64,000 bases of DNA from assembly GCA_030068075.1 (NCBI GenBank), contig JAINVK010000882.1, forward strand, positions 591,001 to 655,000. Direction: 5' to 3'. Source of the stretch: Paguma larvata (lineage: Eukaryota > Chordata > Mammalia > Carnivora > Viverridae). The position numbers were made by a program, and so were the translations under genes. A model generated the notes under the pieces. It saw nothing but the letters and a program-made list of their open reading frames with translations, was not told the DNA's origin and did no database searches. The first letter of the stretch is position 1. The number at the start of each line of letters is the position of its first letter. Shown piece by piece: positions 1 to 11,930 of the stretch.

Positions 1-495
1 CACGGGTTGGAGGCGCACGGGTCGGCCTGCTGGCACGTCTTCCCTGAGGGGCAAGGGGGAGCGAGGGGTCGCGCCGGTGCCCGGGGGGCGACCTCCCGGC
101 ACAACGGGGGTGCCGGCCTGGCCCAGACCCGACGACGGCGGCACTGTCTCTCTGACTGCCGGGACCCCACGGCTGGTGGAGGGAGGCGGCCTCGAGACCA
201 GGCCCAGACTGTCCCCTCCAGGGTTCACGTTCTTTCGAAACCTACGCTCCAGCGCCCCCGCTGCCCGAGCTCCTGACGCAGGGCCAGCGCCCCCCTGGGG
301 ACCGGCGAGACAGAGTGGCCCCTTCCTCACAGAGGCAGGGAGCGGCGGGGTCCCTGGAGCGGGTGTCAAGGCTACAAAAGGGGCCGGGGACTCCGGGGCA
401 GAGGTCGCAGACTGCGGGAAGTCCTAGACCCCCGCCCGGCACATCCCGGAACGCGGGCAGCGGCGGCGGGAGGGCTGGGGCCCGGGGGCCCTCAC
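1..495 (-). other. NOTCH1: NOTCH1 intron 3, first part
   Basis: The intron begins at the exon 3 donor, which reads GTGAGG on the minus strand at 495 and below, and runs off the left edge. I see only GC-rich unique sequence here. The exon 3 reading frame stays open through much of it, but the protein it would give has no EGF cysteine pattern, so this is read-through and not coding sequence. Confidence 0.85.
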
Positions 496-758
496 CTGAC
501 CAGCCCGGTGGGCAGCGGCACTTGTAGTCGGTCAGCGTGAGCAGGTCACAGGTGCCGCCGTTGCGGCAGGGGTTGGCGAGGCAGGCGTTGTCGCGGGGCG
601 TCAGGCAGAGGGGCCCGGAGAAGCCCAGGCGGCAGGTGCAGGCGTAGTCCACCAGGCCCCCGTGGTCCACCACGTGGCAGGTCCCGGCGTTCTTGCAGGG
701 GGCGCTGAGGCAGGGGTTGGGCGCCTGGCATCGCTGGCCCGCGAAGGCCCCGCTGCAG
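496..758 (-). CDS. NOTCH1: NOTCH1 exon 3: end of EGF1, EGF2, most of EGF3
   Basis: This 263-nt coding exon encodes part of the extracellular EGF array of Notch1. The acceptor reads GTCTGTCGCAG and the donor CTGGTCAG followed by GTGAGG. It starts with one base that completes the valine codon begun in exon 2, then encodes CSGAFAGQRC, which closes EGF1. EGF2 follows and contains CLSAPC, a C-X-S-X-P-C O-glucose site, and CKNAGTC, an O-fucose-type C-X4-T-C site. EGF3 contains CLANPC, which has no serine for O-glucose, and CRNGGTC, another O-fucose-type site. The exon stops at PPGWSG before the last EGF3 cysteine, so exon 4 must complete that domain. There is no frameshift or stop. The 263-nt length is the same as I recall for human exon 3. 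Confidence 0.96.
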
Positions 759-914
759 CTGCGACAGACAGGCCAGAGCGGTTACTCCCACCGGCTCCCC
801 GCCCGCCCGGCCGCGTCACTCAGCACCGGCGGGGGCCGTCCCGCAGCTGTCCCTGGGGAGCGCCAGCGGCCGTCAGACCTCCCCCCACCCCGGGCGGCAC
901 GTCCTGGGACCAGA

Positions 915-1003
915 CAGAGGTGGCGGTTGCACAACGCCACGGAACTGTGCGCTTTAAAGTGGTTAAGTTTCTATTAAATGAATTTCACCTCAATAAAAAA
1001 GAA
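915..1003 (+). repeat. Old L1 3' end fragment
   Basis: The segment reads like the terminal 3' UTR of an old mammalian L1. It has a GGTGGCGGTTGCACAAC motif, then an AAAGTGGTTAA motif, then GTGAATTTCACC-like sequence and an AATAAAAAA tail. It lies about 160 bp upstream of the exon 3 acceptor. Related copies occur at 11807-11930 and 34203-34925. Confidence 0.7.
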
Positions 1004-1246
1004 TGATTATGTTAATTGTGGCAGTGGGTTGGAGACGAGAAAGCTCGGTGGGCCGGGCCCGATTTCATAACCCTCCTGAGCGCCTGTGTGGCCACAGAGA
1101 AAGGGACGCACAGGCCCGCCGCCGTTCCCGGGGAGGGGTGCTCTCAGACCCTTTTGTTTTGGGGGCCGGTCGGCTCCTCCTCAAGCTGTTCGGTAACCAA
1201 CGCGCCTTATTTGGGTATTAAAGAGTTCACAGCTTTTTTCTCTCTT

Positions 1247-1462
1247 TTTCTTTTTTTAAAAATTTTTAACGTTTATTTTTGAGAGACAGAATCAGAGCAC
1301 AGGCAGGGCATGAACAGAGAGAGGGAGACACAGGATCCGAAGCAGGCTCCAGGCTCCGAGCTGTCAGCACAGAGCCCGACGCGGGGCCCAAACCCACGAA
1401 CCGCGAGATCATGATCTGAGCCTAAGTCGGACGCTTAGCCGACGGAGCCCCCCAGGTGCCCC
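1247..1462 (-). repeat. Carnivore tRNA-Lys SINE, felid type
   Basis: The SINE is reversed. A T-rich tail lies at the left, then a GAGAGACAGA stretch, the AGGCTCCGAGCTGTCAGCACAG body, an internal promoter-like ATCATGATCTGAG segment and the CCCAGGTGCCCC head at the right. Likely target-site duplications are CAGCTTTTTTCTCTC at 1230-1244 and CAGCTTTTCTTCTCTC just after the head. Confidence 0.9.
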
Positions 1463-2759
1463 CCAGCTTTTCTTCTCTCAATACCCGCGTGATCCACAGA
1501 CACGGGGCTGCAGACACAGCAGAGAGGCCCCCTTTGGGGTCTTGTCTGCCGGGAGCCCCACAGCGGGCACCCCACCCCCACCCACGCGCGGCGCTCGGAC
1601 ATGGCTTCCCCCTTCGGGATCAAGTCTACATCATCCGGGCAATGTCAGCTGGGAGCAGATAAGCCCATTTCCCAGCAAGAGAAACCAAAGGCACCAGGGG
1701 GAGCATCCTTCCCAGGCTCCTGGCGGGCCGGCCCGGGCTGGGGAGTGGGGGAGGGTGGGGATGAAGGTCACCACGTCCACTGGTGTGTGGCCCGCCCCAG
1801 AAGGTGCCGCTCAGGCTCCCACGGGAGCAGATGGACGGGGGAGGAAGGACGGTTCTCGTGGGTTCTCTGCCGGGACGGGGCTCAGCACCTGCCGCACCAC
1901 GCCAGGGCCCCCCTTGGCCACCTGTTGGTCCAGCTTCTAGAGCCTGAGCCATAGACTGCCCGTCGAGGCCACCCTGTGGCCTTGTACTCGAGGGAAAAGC
2001 TCAGAAGAGGCTCTGGGACCAGCCACGCATTGTTCTTCCCAGCGGCGAAGTCTCTGAGGCATATCGTGCCCCCGGCCCGCCCCCCCGCCCGCCTGGCCTG
2101 GGAAGGCAACCGGGAAGCTGCACCCACAGCCCCAGGCACCGGGTGGGCGGGGCCTCCTGTCCCTGGCAGAGGCGGGTGGGGGGGGCTGGTGGGGAACCTG
2201 GGGTCCCCGGAGGAAGAGGGCGCCCTCCCAAGCACGAAACCCCCCCCTCTTTCAGAGCCCACCCCACAGCAGTCACACGGGGACCCCTACCCTCAGCAGT
2301 CCTCGCTGCCCGCCCTCCTCCTGCCTGCCCCAGGGGCTGGAACCAAGCCTGCATGGGTGGGGTGGCCATCTGAGGGGCTGGGGTCTCGGGGTCTCTGCAG
2401 GCCTGGGAGGCAGCTGTCTCCCTGAAGGTTTTTCTTTGCGGCTACAGCTTGGGTGAGGCGGGCAAGGACAACACAAAATGGCCACTGGGGCCCACCATCT
2501 GTCGTCAGAAGCCAAAAGTCCCAAACCAACTGGCCTAAAGAAAACAAGTCGCCTCCGGGGCCCCAGGGCGGGAACTCAGGCCGGAGCAAGGTTCTTGCCC
2601 AGCCGGCTCGGGAAGGAGGCAGCAGGGCCGGCCGGCTCCTCTGAGAGGCACAGACCCCAGAAGCAGGTGCCCTCACCCCTGCACGGCTACACTCCAGGAG
2701 TCTGGGGAAGGGGCACTCGGATCCCGCGTGGCACTGTGGGCTCGGAGTGCAGCGATGGG

Positions 2760-3480
2760 GGATGGGGGGACAAGGCAGCGCCTCCCCCAACCGATCAATG
2801 CCCTCCATTGTCAGGCGGGAGCTGGCCACCGCTCACCGCTCGGAGAAAAGGCTCTTTTTTCTTTCCCAGCCACTGACGGAGCGGGCGGGCGGCGGGTACT
2901 GGATAGAGGGCGCTTGGTCATCAAAGCAGGGTGGGAGCCCGCCTTATCCGCACCACCCTCTCCTTCTCTGAGCCCTGCTGGCTCGAGGGGAGGGATGCCT
3001 TCGTGGTCCCAGGGGGGCGTCCCCGGGCTCCGCTGCCATCAGACCAAACCCTGACTTGTCAGGACGCCGGGCGTCCCCAGATGCACCGGAAGGCTCTGCC
3101 CCAACACACACTCCAGACCCTCCAGCCGCAGGACAATATCCCTGTGAACGGTCCCCCCACCTCCAGCCACCCGACCCCCGAGTGGGGACCCCCGTGGGAA
3201 GACTGTGGGAGAGCCCACCTGGACAGGTCACATCCTAGCCAATGGGGCTGGGTTATGCTGGGCCAGCAAGGGAAAATACGCCAATAAATCAGGCGTCGGT
3301 AGTGTGGACAAAGGCTGGCCGGGGAGCAGGTGCGCCTGTGGCCGGGGACGCGGGCGGCAGCTGCTCCCAGCCGGGCGCGGCGGGCCGCCAACGAGGGCGG
3401 GCGGGGCAGGAGCCAAGGCGGCTCCTCCGCGGGGGAACGCGGCCGCTGAGAGGGCCCATTGTCTGCCCTGCTCCTGCCCA
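2760..3480. promoter_or_regulatory. Candidate NOTCH1 intron 2 enhancer with SOX and RBPJ motifs
   Basis: Repeat-free sequence carries an optimal RBPJ motif CGTGGGAA at 3193-3200. SOX-type motifs are CCATTGTC at 2805-2812, GGACAAAGG at 3306-3314 and CCATTGTC at 3456-3463. It lies about 15.7 kb downstream of the probable start site. The motifs are spread over 650 bp, so chance is a real alternative. The enhancer role is inferred. Confidence 0.35.
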
Positions 3481-6254
3481 GGCCGGGCAGACACCGCCGT
3501 GAAGGCATGCCGCCCAGCCCCACGGCCGCCATCCACCGTCGGCGCCCCCGCCACAGGCCAGGCAGGGCCGGGAGGGAGGGGCGGCTCCCGCAGATGGAAC
3601 AGTAGAGGCAGGTGCTTTGCGAAGTAGTGTGGGGTCCGAGGTACAACCAGGGCTTGGCCTGGAGCCTGAGCCAAGAGGAAGCACCAAGCCCGGCACAGCT
3701 CTGGGCCAGTCCTGAAGCCCATCCCTCCCCCCGCTGCCCCCAGCCCCGCTCTGGCCCTCTAGCTCGGGGCCAGCTGCGGCCAGGCCATCTCGTTCTCCTC
3801 TGCACCTGCGTGCGCCTCTCTCCCAACCTGGCCGTAACGCTGGGGCTTCCCAGGGACACACACCTGCGGCCCCCTCTGCTCCCACCCAGACTTCCCTGAG
3901 GGGGCAGGAGGGGCCCTGAGGCCCCTGCTTGGACGTGGCCAGTCTGTCTTCCATGCTGGCCCTGGGGGGTTAGTGCAAGCTCGGTGGGGCTGGGCACTGG
4001 GCTTGACGAGGAAGACCACACCCCACGCCTTCCTCCAGCGGGCCCAGCTCAGGGCCTCGAGTGACCTGAGCGACCCCTCCTGCCCGCCCCGTGCCCCTCC
4101 TGGAGGAAGCCACCCAGCGTTTGCTCCTCCACCTGCCTGTCCTCCCGCCCCGCAGGCTGCCTGGGGGTTCCGGGCCAGCCCAAGCAGCAGGGGAGTGACT
4201 CCAGGGGAAGGGCAGTGGAGGGGCCGCTAGGGGGCCGGGCTTCCGAGAGGAGCGCCAAATGGCTGCTGGACCCCCGCAGCCGCGACGCTTTGTTCCCGCC
4301 TCAATATTCCCACCCTGCTGCCCCCTCCCCGCCCGCCAGCGCTGCTCCGTAGAAATGCAAGTCCAGGGAGCATCCAGAGGCAGACGCCGCCCCGACCTTT
4401 CACCCTCTTTCACCCGGGACGAATTCTAAATTGCACTGTTTTCTTTCCTAAACTAAGCGGCCATCTGCCACCCCCAGGGGACAGATGACAGCTCCCTCTG
4501 CCCCCAAACTAGGAGAGAGGGAGGGACTAAGTAGTGAGAAGTGCTGTACTCAGTTCTGCCCTCAAGGAGTTTGTGTTCCAGGGGTGAGGACACCCCGGCC
4601 GGCTGGTGGGGGGCAGTGAGTGGCACCCCTCCTTCTGTCCCCAGGAGAGGGGCCTCCCGGGGGCACAGCTGAAATGTAGTTCAGTCAGAGGAATTTTGGG
4701 GGGCGAGGGGGTGGAGGCCTCCACCCCACTCTGCCTGCCGGGGCCTCAGTTTCCCATGAATGCAGCGGGGGTGGGGGTCAAGGGGACCTCCCGTGCCCCT
4801 CACCTGGCGACCCAACCGTCTGGGCAGAGGGGCCCCTAGGCAGCGCCGGGATTGATCTGCGCAGTATCCACTGTGTTCCTGGGAACAGGTTTACTGGACC
4901 AGCTGAGCTGGCGTGTTTGAGGCAATCTGTGGGGACATAAGGGCTTCCCCTGCAGAGCTGACCCACCCCGCGGGGACCTCTAGCACGCCTTGCCCGCCTC
5001 CCCCCCGACCCGGGCCGCCTGTGTCCTTACAGCAAGGAGCCACCTGGATGTAATCAGCCATCCCCTCCTTAACCAACGCCACCTGTGCTAAGCAGAAGCC
5101 CCCCCCCCCCCCAGGTGTGGCGGGGAAGTCCCCTCCGGGCCCACCTCCTGCCCAGGCCACTGTGCCGCTTCGTTTCCCCGGGCTCTTGAGGAGCAGGACG
5201 GGGGCTCTCTGCTCCTCACCAAACCCCTGCCCGAGAGCTGCCTGCTCCCAGGGAGGCCTGAGCAGGGCCGGGGGCGGGGGGGGGGTCCTGTCTGCCTGCC
5301 TGCAGCAGAATGCCGGCCAAGAAGCCCCCTCCCCGAATCGCCGCTGCTGCCCCTCCTTGAGCTTTCTACCCAGGAAGCGGACCAGCCTGGGCAGCTTGGC
5401 CAGGAGCTTCTGAGACCCTCGGCCTGGGAAGAAGAGAACCAGCCATGTCCCAGCCCCCTACAGGGAAGACTGAAGCCAGGACGGAAAGGCATCGGACCCT
5501 GGGGCCCCAGAGGTGGAGCCATGGGAAGGGGGCCGACGAGCCCAAGTCTTCCTCTGGGCAAACTTGGGGGCATTCCTGGGACCTCAGCCCCTCCTTAGGC
5601 AGAGGCCAGTCCAAGTCCCCCCCGCCCCATACCCCAGCAGGGAACCCCCGTCTTTCAGGAGGGATTGGCTCCTAAGTGCTGATTTGCTCACTGCCGGCAG
5701 TCGGGCAGCTCGGCAACCGCTGGGGGCCTTTCCCACTGGGAACCAGAGCTCAGCTCTGGGGAACGAAGCCCCCAGGAGAGGGGAGACCTGGGCCAAGTGG
5801 GAACTGGCCCCCTGCCCTGCCCCCCCAAGTCCCCAGGTTCCTCTCAGACGTGCAGGAGCTTTGTCCAGACACCTGTTGGCGGGTGGGGCTAGGGCTCGGG
5901 CAGGGCCTCCGCTGTGCTCACCGGCCCCTGCACCCCCCAGCCCTCTGCAGTCTCTCGGCTTCTACCCCTTTCTGCTTCGGCTCCCTCCCTGACTTGACCC
6001 GCAGTCAGAGGGCACAGGGTGAGGAGGGGTGGGTGTGGGGGGGAGGGGGGTGTGTGACTACAGCAGGGGGGCGCCCGGGGGGCTGGGGCTGCTCCCAGGG
6101 CCTTGGGGAGCAGCGAGGGCTCTTACTGACAGACCCGCACCCCACAGCAGCCCAGCACACGCAGCGGGGCCGGGGGGAGGGGGTGTGCAGCCTGCCCCAG
6201 CGGCCGAGGGCCCACAGGGCCCAGGCTTTCCGGCCCCAACAGCTGCTGACAGCG

Positions 6255-6500
6255 CTCCCGGCTCTTTGTCTTGGATCTTCTCCCCAGGCTGCGTCTCTGG
6301 ATGGTCTAAAATACGCTGGGAAGCGGAAGTGCAGGAACAGCCCGGCTTCCTTCCTCGGCTCTGGGGGGAAGCCCTTTGTGGGAGGACGAACCTGCCCTGG
6401 GAAGCCACCTTTCCCACCGCAGGGAAAACAATGCCCCCAAATGGCTCATTGTCCCCATGTCACTCAGAGCCACCCCACCCTCAACGTGGGAAGCGCAGCG
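6255..6500. promoter_or_regulatory. Candidate arterial enhancer of NOTCH1 (SOX, ETS and RBPJ motifs)
   Basis: The 245-bp segment holds SOX-type motifs CTTTGTC (6264-6270), CCCTTTGTG (6372-6380), AAACAATG (6426-6433) and CATTGTCC (6447-6454). It also has an ETS motif GCGGAAGTG (6323-6331) and an optimal RBPJ motif CGTGGGAA (6485-6492). The last two SOX sites and the RBPJ site fall within 67 bp. It sits about 65 percent of the way through intron 2. A SoxF/RBPJ-dependent arterial enhancer has been described about 16 kb into human NOTCH1 (from memory), which is about 70 percent through the human intron. Orthology is an inference. Confidence 0.5.
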
Positions 6501-6884
6501 GTCTGAAGGGAGGGAAAGGCCACGGGAGGGAAAGGCCGGTGGCGGTGGCTTCCTGAGCTGGGCCAGCAGCAGGGGGCAGAGGCGACCCAGGCCCACCCAT
6601 GGTGTGGGGCCAGGTGCTTGCAGGGCCAGCAAGCACAGGGTCCCCCGGGGTCATGAGAGAGCGCCATGGCTGTGAGGCACGTCAGGAAAAGTCTGCTACA
6701 TCGTCCCCCCCCCCGAGAAAATCCCCGCTCCCCCATCCCCCAAAAGACAGCCGCAAACTAGAGACAAGGTTGGAGCGTGTGTCCTCGCCCGGGTCTCCCA
6801 AACACCTGCGGCCCCCACCACAGCCCAGGGGGGCCTCTGCTCCCCACACCCGCACCCCCCGAGCGCTCAGATGCAGTGAAGGAA

Positions 6885-7010
6885 TCGACAGGCTCGCGAG
6901 GCCACAGGGAGGGCTTAATCCGAGACTCGATTAATTAAGTCAGCAAGTGCAGGCTGAGCTCCACGCTCAGAAGCTCCGAAGCCAGAGAGGATTCTGGCAA
7001 CTTCCTGCCT
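6885..7010. promoter_or_regulatory. AT-rich unique patch with homeodomain-type motifs
   Basis: A repeat-free patch contains CTTAATCC (bicoid/OTX type) and CGATTAATTAAGTC near 6915-6942. It stands out from the GC-rich surroundings. A regulatory role is only suggested by composition. Confidence 0.25.
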
Positions 7011-7244
7011 CTGCTCCCAGCAGGTGCCATCTCAGGGGGTGTGGGGAGAGGAGACGGCTGCAATCCCGACCCCCAGCCGGCCAGGGCGAGCGCTCAAGGG
7101 GCACCTGAGCCCTGCACCCTGTGTCTTGCAAGGACACCGAGGACCCCCTCGAGTGGGCTCCAGGACGACGAAAGAGGACCCGTAATTAGATTCCCGGCTT
7201 CACCTCATGGGGTTCCCAAAATGGCCCCGAAGGTACACGCTGGG

Positions 7245-7317
7245 CCCATTTCACAGATGAGAAAACCAGGGCTGAGGCATTTGCCCACCGTACCACCTGG
7301 ACTTAAATGCAACTCTT
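7245..7317 (-). repeat. MIR fragment
   Basis: CCCATTTCACAGATGAGAAA, a GGCTGAGGCA motif, TTGCCCA and a degraded 3' part follow the MIR consensus read on the minus strand. Confidence 0.75.
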
Positions 7318-10300
7318 AACCTCTCCTGCCACTGGGGGTGGCCAGGAGCCAGTCACCCAGGGCGGTCAGAGCAGGGCCGCCCCCCTAGAGGCAGCTAAGG
7401 GTCGGGCAGGAGCTCCGAGCATAGAGGAGGGAGGCTGTGTTTCCCCTGCACCCCACTGCCCTGCCCGGAGGCCTGGGCTTCCCCCCTGCCCACCTGACCT
7501 CCCCGGACCTGGAGGGGCCGCAGCACGCAAGGCATTCTTCCATCCATCGGCACAGGTGAAACACGAAACCCGGGGTGGGGGTGGGGTACGGGGGAGAGGT
7601 TGGGGAATCAGGAGGCCTCCCAGCCAGCTCGCGGGTGGGACTTCTCTGGGTCCCTGTCCAGCAGGAGTGCTGGTCACACCTGTGCTGGGCACCCCTGTGG
7701 CTTTCCTACCTGTCTATAGACACCGGATGACAGGGACGGAGCTCACACCCAGCCTGCCCCTTCTGCGCTCCACCGGGGCTCGGGCAGGGCCGGCCGCGGG
7801 CTGCCTCTGGCTAAGCCGTGGCATAGGCATATGCTCAGCCCTGGTCCCAAAGGTCACCGCCATCCTGCCCTGGTCACCAGCCCCTTTCTCTCTGGCCCTC
7901 TCTTCTCATTCTCGCCCACCGAGACCACCAGGCCCCACAACCCCCAGCCCCTGGCTATCACCCTGGGCCCAGCACCACCTCCAAGGGGTCCTGGGACACA
8001 GCAAATACCAGAGACAGAATCCAGCCAGTTGCACCAGGCCGGGGGTGGGGCCTGCACTGTCACCCTCTGGGGACGCCCGGGTGTCCTGGGACAGTTGGCA
8101 TGGGTCCGGGCCCTCTGGAGGGCTTTCCTCCCCTGCAGGGGTAGTGGGAGGCTCCTGGGCTGGGCTTGACCTTCTGCCCCAGTGCGACCTCACCCGAACG
8201 CTGGAGCAGGGCTGGTCTCTGGCAGAGCTTTCTGGACGAGACCTTGCGGCGCGAGGCAAGGGCTCCAGTACAGAGTAAACCTCGACCAACTTGCTCCGTC
8301 GGGGGAAGGGGGCGGCCGGCACACCGGACCAATCGGTACGAATACACACGGACACAAAGGGGCGCGACTTAGGATAGCCCCCCGCAGGCCGCGAGGACGG
8401 CACCTCCAGCGGCCCGCAACTATGTGGGATGCTTCACCCGGCTCGAGGTCCTGGAGGAAAGGACCAGGGAGGGGAGTGGGCAGCCCAAGGTCACAGAGCC
8501 CATGCGGTGGAAGGAAGCCTGTGCTGTTGATGGAGCCGCCGCCCCGGCCCCCTGGGAGCCCCGTGCTGAAACAGGGGAAAGCCCAGCACAGGGCAACCAG
8601 CGTAGAGGGCATCTCCCCACGGGCTGGAAGCCAGGCCTCCCAGAACCTGGAGCCGCCCACCTGCTCGGGCCTCCACTTCCGGCTCCGTGCCCACTCTCAT
8701 CGCCGGCCCAGGCCCGACTGAGCACAGCACAGGCACCAGCCGAGCACGGGCCCGGGGCCCCGGACCAGCAGCGGGGCAGGGGGGGTGGTGAGGCACCACC
8801 ACGCTCTGAGCCCCAGCCACACACAGATGCTGGGGCTCACAGCTGCACCTGGCCTCCCCGATCTGACCTGGCGCTCCACCAGCCAGGGCTGAGGCCGCCC
8901 TCATTCTGACCACTGGAGGGGGAAGTGAGGGGGGAAGTGAGGGGGAAGCCCCGCCCCGGGGGGGGGGGAGCCAGGACCGGCCAGGCCAACAGGTGGAGGA
9001 GCCCTCGGGTTGACCTGGAAGGCCCTCCCTGGAGGGAGGGGGAGACAGGGGCCCTGAGGGGCGGAAGTACGGCAGGACCCTCCCCACCGCCCAGTCTGAG
9101 CTCGGCATCTCTCTTACTAAAAAGCTGCTGAGAAAAATACACACACTCAAAACTCTGGCTTCTTCCCCAAATGTCTCATTTCCAGTAACTGTGTAGTTTC
9201 CGCTCGTCGACAAACCAACGCAGAGGAAATGGTGGGAGGCAGGTCCCCAGCCCCACGACAGGGCCCTGCTGCGAAGGCATGGAGGACCCTTCCAGAGGCC
9301 GCCAGCTGCTGCTCTCCCCGCCCACCCTGTCCTGCGGCGCCCCCCGGCACCCCCCCAACAGCCCGGCCCGGCTGCTGGGAGGCCTGCTGTGGCCCCGGCC
9401 TGGCCGCCCAGCTGGGCGTAAGCGGGGGCAAACTCCTCCCTGGGGGCCTGGAGCAGGCTTGTAACCCAGAGTCAACAGTTGTGGCCCCCTGGGCAGATGC
9501 CTGTGGCTCACGCTGTGACCCAGGCCGGGCCACGACCGTGGGGTGAAGACGGCAGGAGGCCGGCCCGGAAGGGTCCCCAGGGAAGGGAGCAGCTGAGGCC
9601 CCAAGGGAGCAACAGCTTCTTCCCAGCCTGGCCCGGCGACCCGTGTGGGTCCGAGAATTCTCAGGGTGGGTGGGCGGGGGTCTCATGCCCTGTGGCCACC
9701 TCTCAGACCATGACCATCGGCCTTGGCTCCCCCGTGGGGAGAGCGGTTTTCTCACCTGTGACAACAGACTGACGCGGGGACAGAGTGACGAGGGGACCAC
9801 TTTCCCAGCGTTAACGGAACCAATTGGAGCCCTGCCAGCCAGCCCATCGAGCCCCAGCCCCAGACCGCACAGCAAAGGTGGTAACGTGGCCACTTCCCTG
9901 GTGAAAATCTGAGACCACCCCCCAGCGTGAGGCCTGACCTCCCGCCAGCCAGCCAGGCTCCCGCCAGGCGCCCACCGGTCTCTGGGCAGCCCGTGCGGGT
10001 GGGGCCAGGTGAGTGGCCAGTGTCCTGTGGCTGAGGGACCCCACCTTGGCAGGGCGAGCTGTCCGGGAGAAGAGTCCAAAACAGCATCTGGGCCTGGCCT
10101 GATCCAGAGACACCCCAGCTCTGTGTGGGGCCCCCCAGCCCGGGACCCGGCAGGGGCTGGCAGCTGTATCTGAGGGACGCTCAGGTGTGGGAACTGCAGG
10201 GGTGGCCATCGAAGGCCAGGCTCTCCAGTGCACGCCTCCCACACGTCCCCCCTCCCCGCCCCGTCGCTCCCTCCCCCCCACACCCTCCAGCCCCACCGCC

Positions 10301-11234
10301 CCCACCAAGGCCTACTGGAGAGCAGAACTCCTTCCAGGAAGCTGGGAGCCCCAGACAGCTCCCACTGCTTAGGGGAGGGAAGCCCCAGGTCTGATCTCCA
10401 GAGAAGGCCCCCGGCCCAACGAAGGGCGGCAGAAGGGGCAGGCGGCCTGGTGGGCGAGGCCGGGCCTCTCAGAGGCGTCCACAGCCCACTCAGAGAAGCA
10501 GCTGTATCAGGGAGGGAGCAGGGAGAGGACAATGCTTAACCTAACTCACTTTAAGGTGTTAATGACAGACATCCTCGTCCCTGCTGACCCCTGCCCCCAG
10601 CTCAGGGGAAAGGGGAGAAAGCTGTTTGGGGGCCACCTTTGCCAGTGGGTACACGGTCAGAAGGGACCGTGTGACGGTGAAACACAGGTATTTCTGTCCC
10701 GGAGTTCCCCGGGGGTCTCGGAGAGGCACAGACAGTGACACCACCCCCTTCCCTCCCCCACCAAGGGGGAGGAGTCCAGATGCTAAGGAATCTGCCTGAC
10801 CGGGAGGGACCCTCTGTCAAGGGTCCCCAGCCCCCTCTGCTGCCCTGCAGGAGACACGGAGGCTCCCTTAGCCCAGAGGGCAGCATGTGAGGGTCCCATC
10901 TGTGTCTAAGAGCAAGGGGCCAGGCCCCCAGCCCTCTCTCACCTTGAATAGGGTTGAGGGCCGCCCCTGCCGGGGCCACCCCTGGAAAGTCGGCGCCGAC
11001 CCTGAGAGTCCGGGGAAAGATGTGCTCTCACCCCAGGGGGAAGACCGGGAGGCAGGCAGATGGTGGGGCCGGGGACCCCCCCTTGCCTCTCTGCCCCTCT
11101 GCTGGGGGTGTGCTGCCGAGGACCTGGGGCAGCCCCAGGCCCGCAGCAGACACGCCCTGAGGCTGTGTCCCGCACGAAACGGGATCAGGAGGCTGCTCTT
11201 CTCTCGCGGGCCGCTGTCTGTCCCACCACCTAGT

Positions 11235-11320
11235 CCTGAAACATCACATCCCGTCTCCTGTGCTCAGGCCCTGTGTCTGCCTTGTCCACTCCAGCTCATA
11301 GTAAGTGCTCAATAAAAACC
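11235..11320 (+). repeat. L2 3' end fragment
   Basis: CTTGTCCACTCCAG followed by AGTAAGTGCTCAATAAA is the typical L2 3' end. The 5' limit is uncertain. Confidence 0.65.
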
Positions 11321-11806
11321 TCCTCTTGCCCCGTCCCTGCAGCACCAGGCAGGGGGAGGGGGAGCCTGGAGGTCTCCAGCTCTGTGGCCCCGCGTGCTCC
11401 TCTGGGCCGGCCACTGCATGGCGGCTGGCGAGAGCCTGAGAAGGTGGGAGGCCAGGTTTTCCTGGGCGACGGCCCCAGCCCCGCGCAGAGAGGCGCCAGG
11501 CAGGAACGGCCACACCAGGGGCCTCTTCTCATGTGAACTGTCTGGGACGGGACAGGCCAGTCCAGAGACGGAGAGAAGGCTGGGGCTCGGCGGGGCCGGG
11601 GACCAGGAACACGGGATGCCCGTTTAGTGGGATCAGCCCTGGAGGAGGAGCACCCAGGGAGGCGGCGGGAGGAGGGTTTTTACTGAGCAATTAGTACGTG
11701 CCGGAGGTGGCAAGGTGGGCTCAGACCCCGAGTTCGGGAGAGGGCACGTGCAGGACCCAGACAGGCCACGGGAGTGGGGCAGTGGAGGGGGGCGGGGCAA
11801 AGCTTT

Positions 11807-11930
11807 GGAACCAGCCGGTGGTGGTCGCACCGCCTTGTGAATGTATTAAGGGCTCCTGAATTGTACACGTCGAGTGACTAAGACAACAAAATTTATGGTG
11901 TGTGTAACTGACCACCAAAACACCCACATG
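11807..11930 (+). repeat. Old L1 3' end fragment
   Basis: The segment has GGTGGTGGTCGCACCGCCTT, TGTGAATGTATTAA, TGAATTGTACACG and AAATTTATGGTGTGTGT in the order of an L1 3' UTR. Confidence 0.75.

Noticed and set aside
752..758. Alternative exon 3 acceptor 6 bp downstream (second CAG)
   Set aside because: It would keep the frame but delete a conserved EGF1 cysteine. The first AG gives the human exon length of 263 nt.
9147..10532. A 461-codon open frame on the minus strand within intron 2
   Set aside because: Proline-, glycine- and arginine-rich translation with no domain, no conserved motif and no splice or promoter context. Such frames are expected at this GC content.
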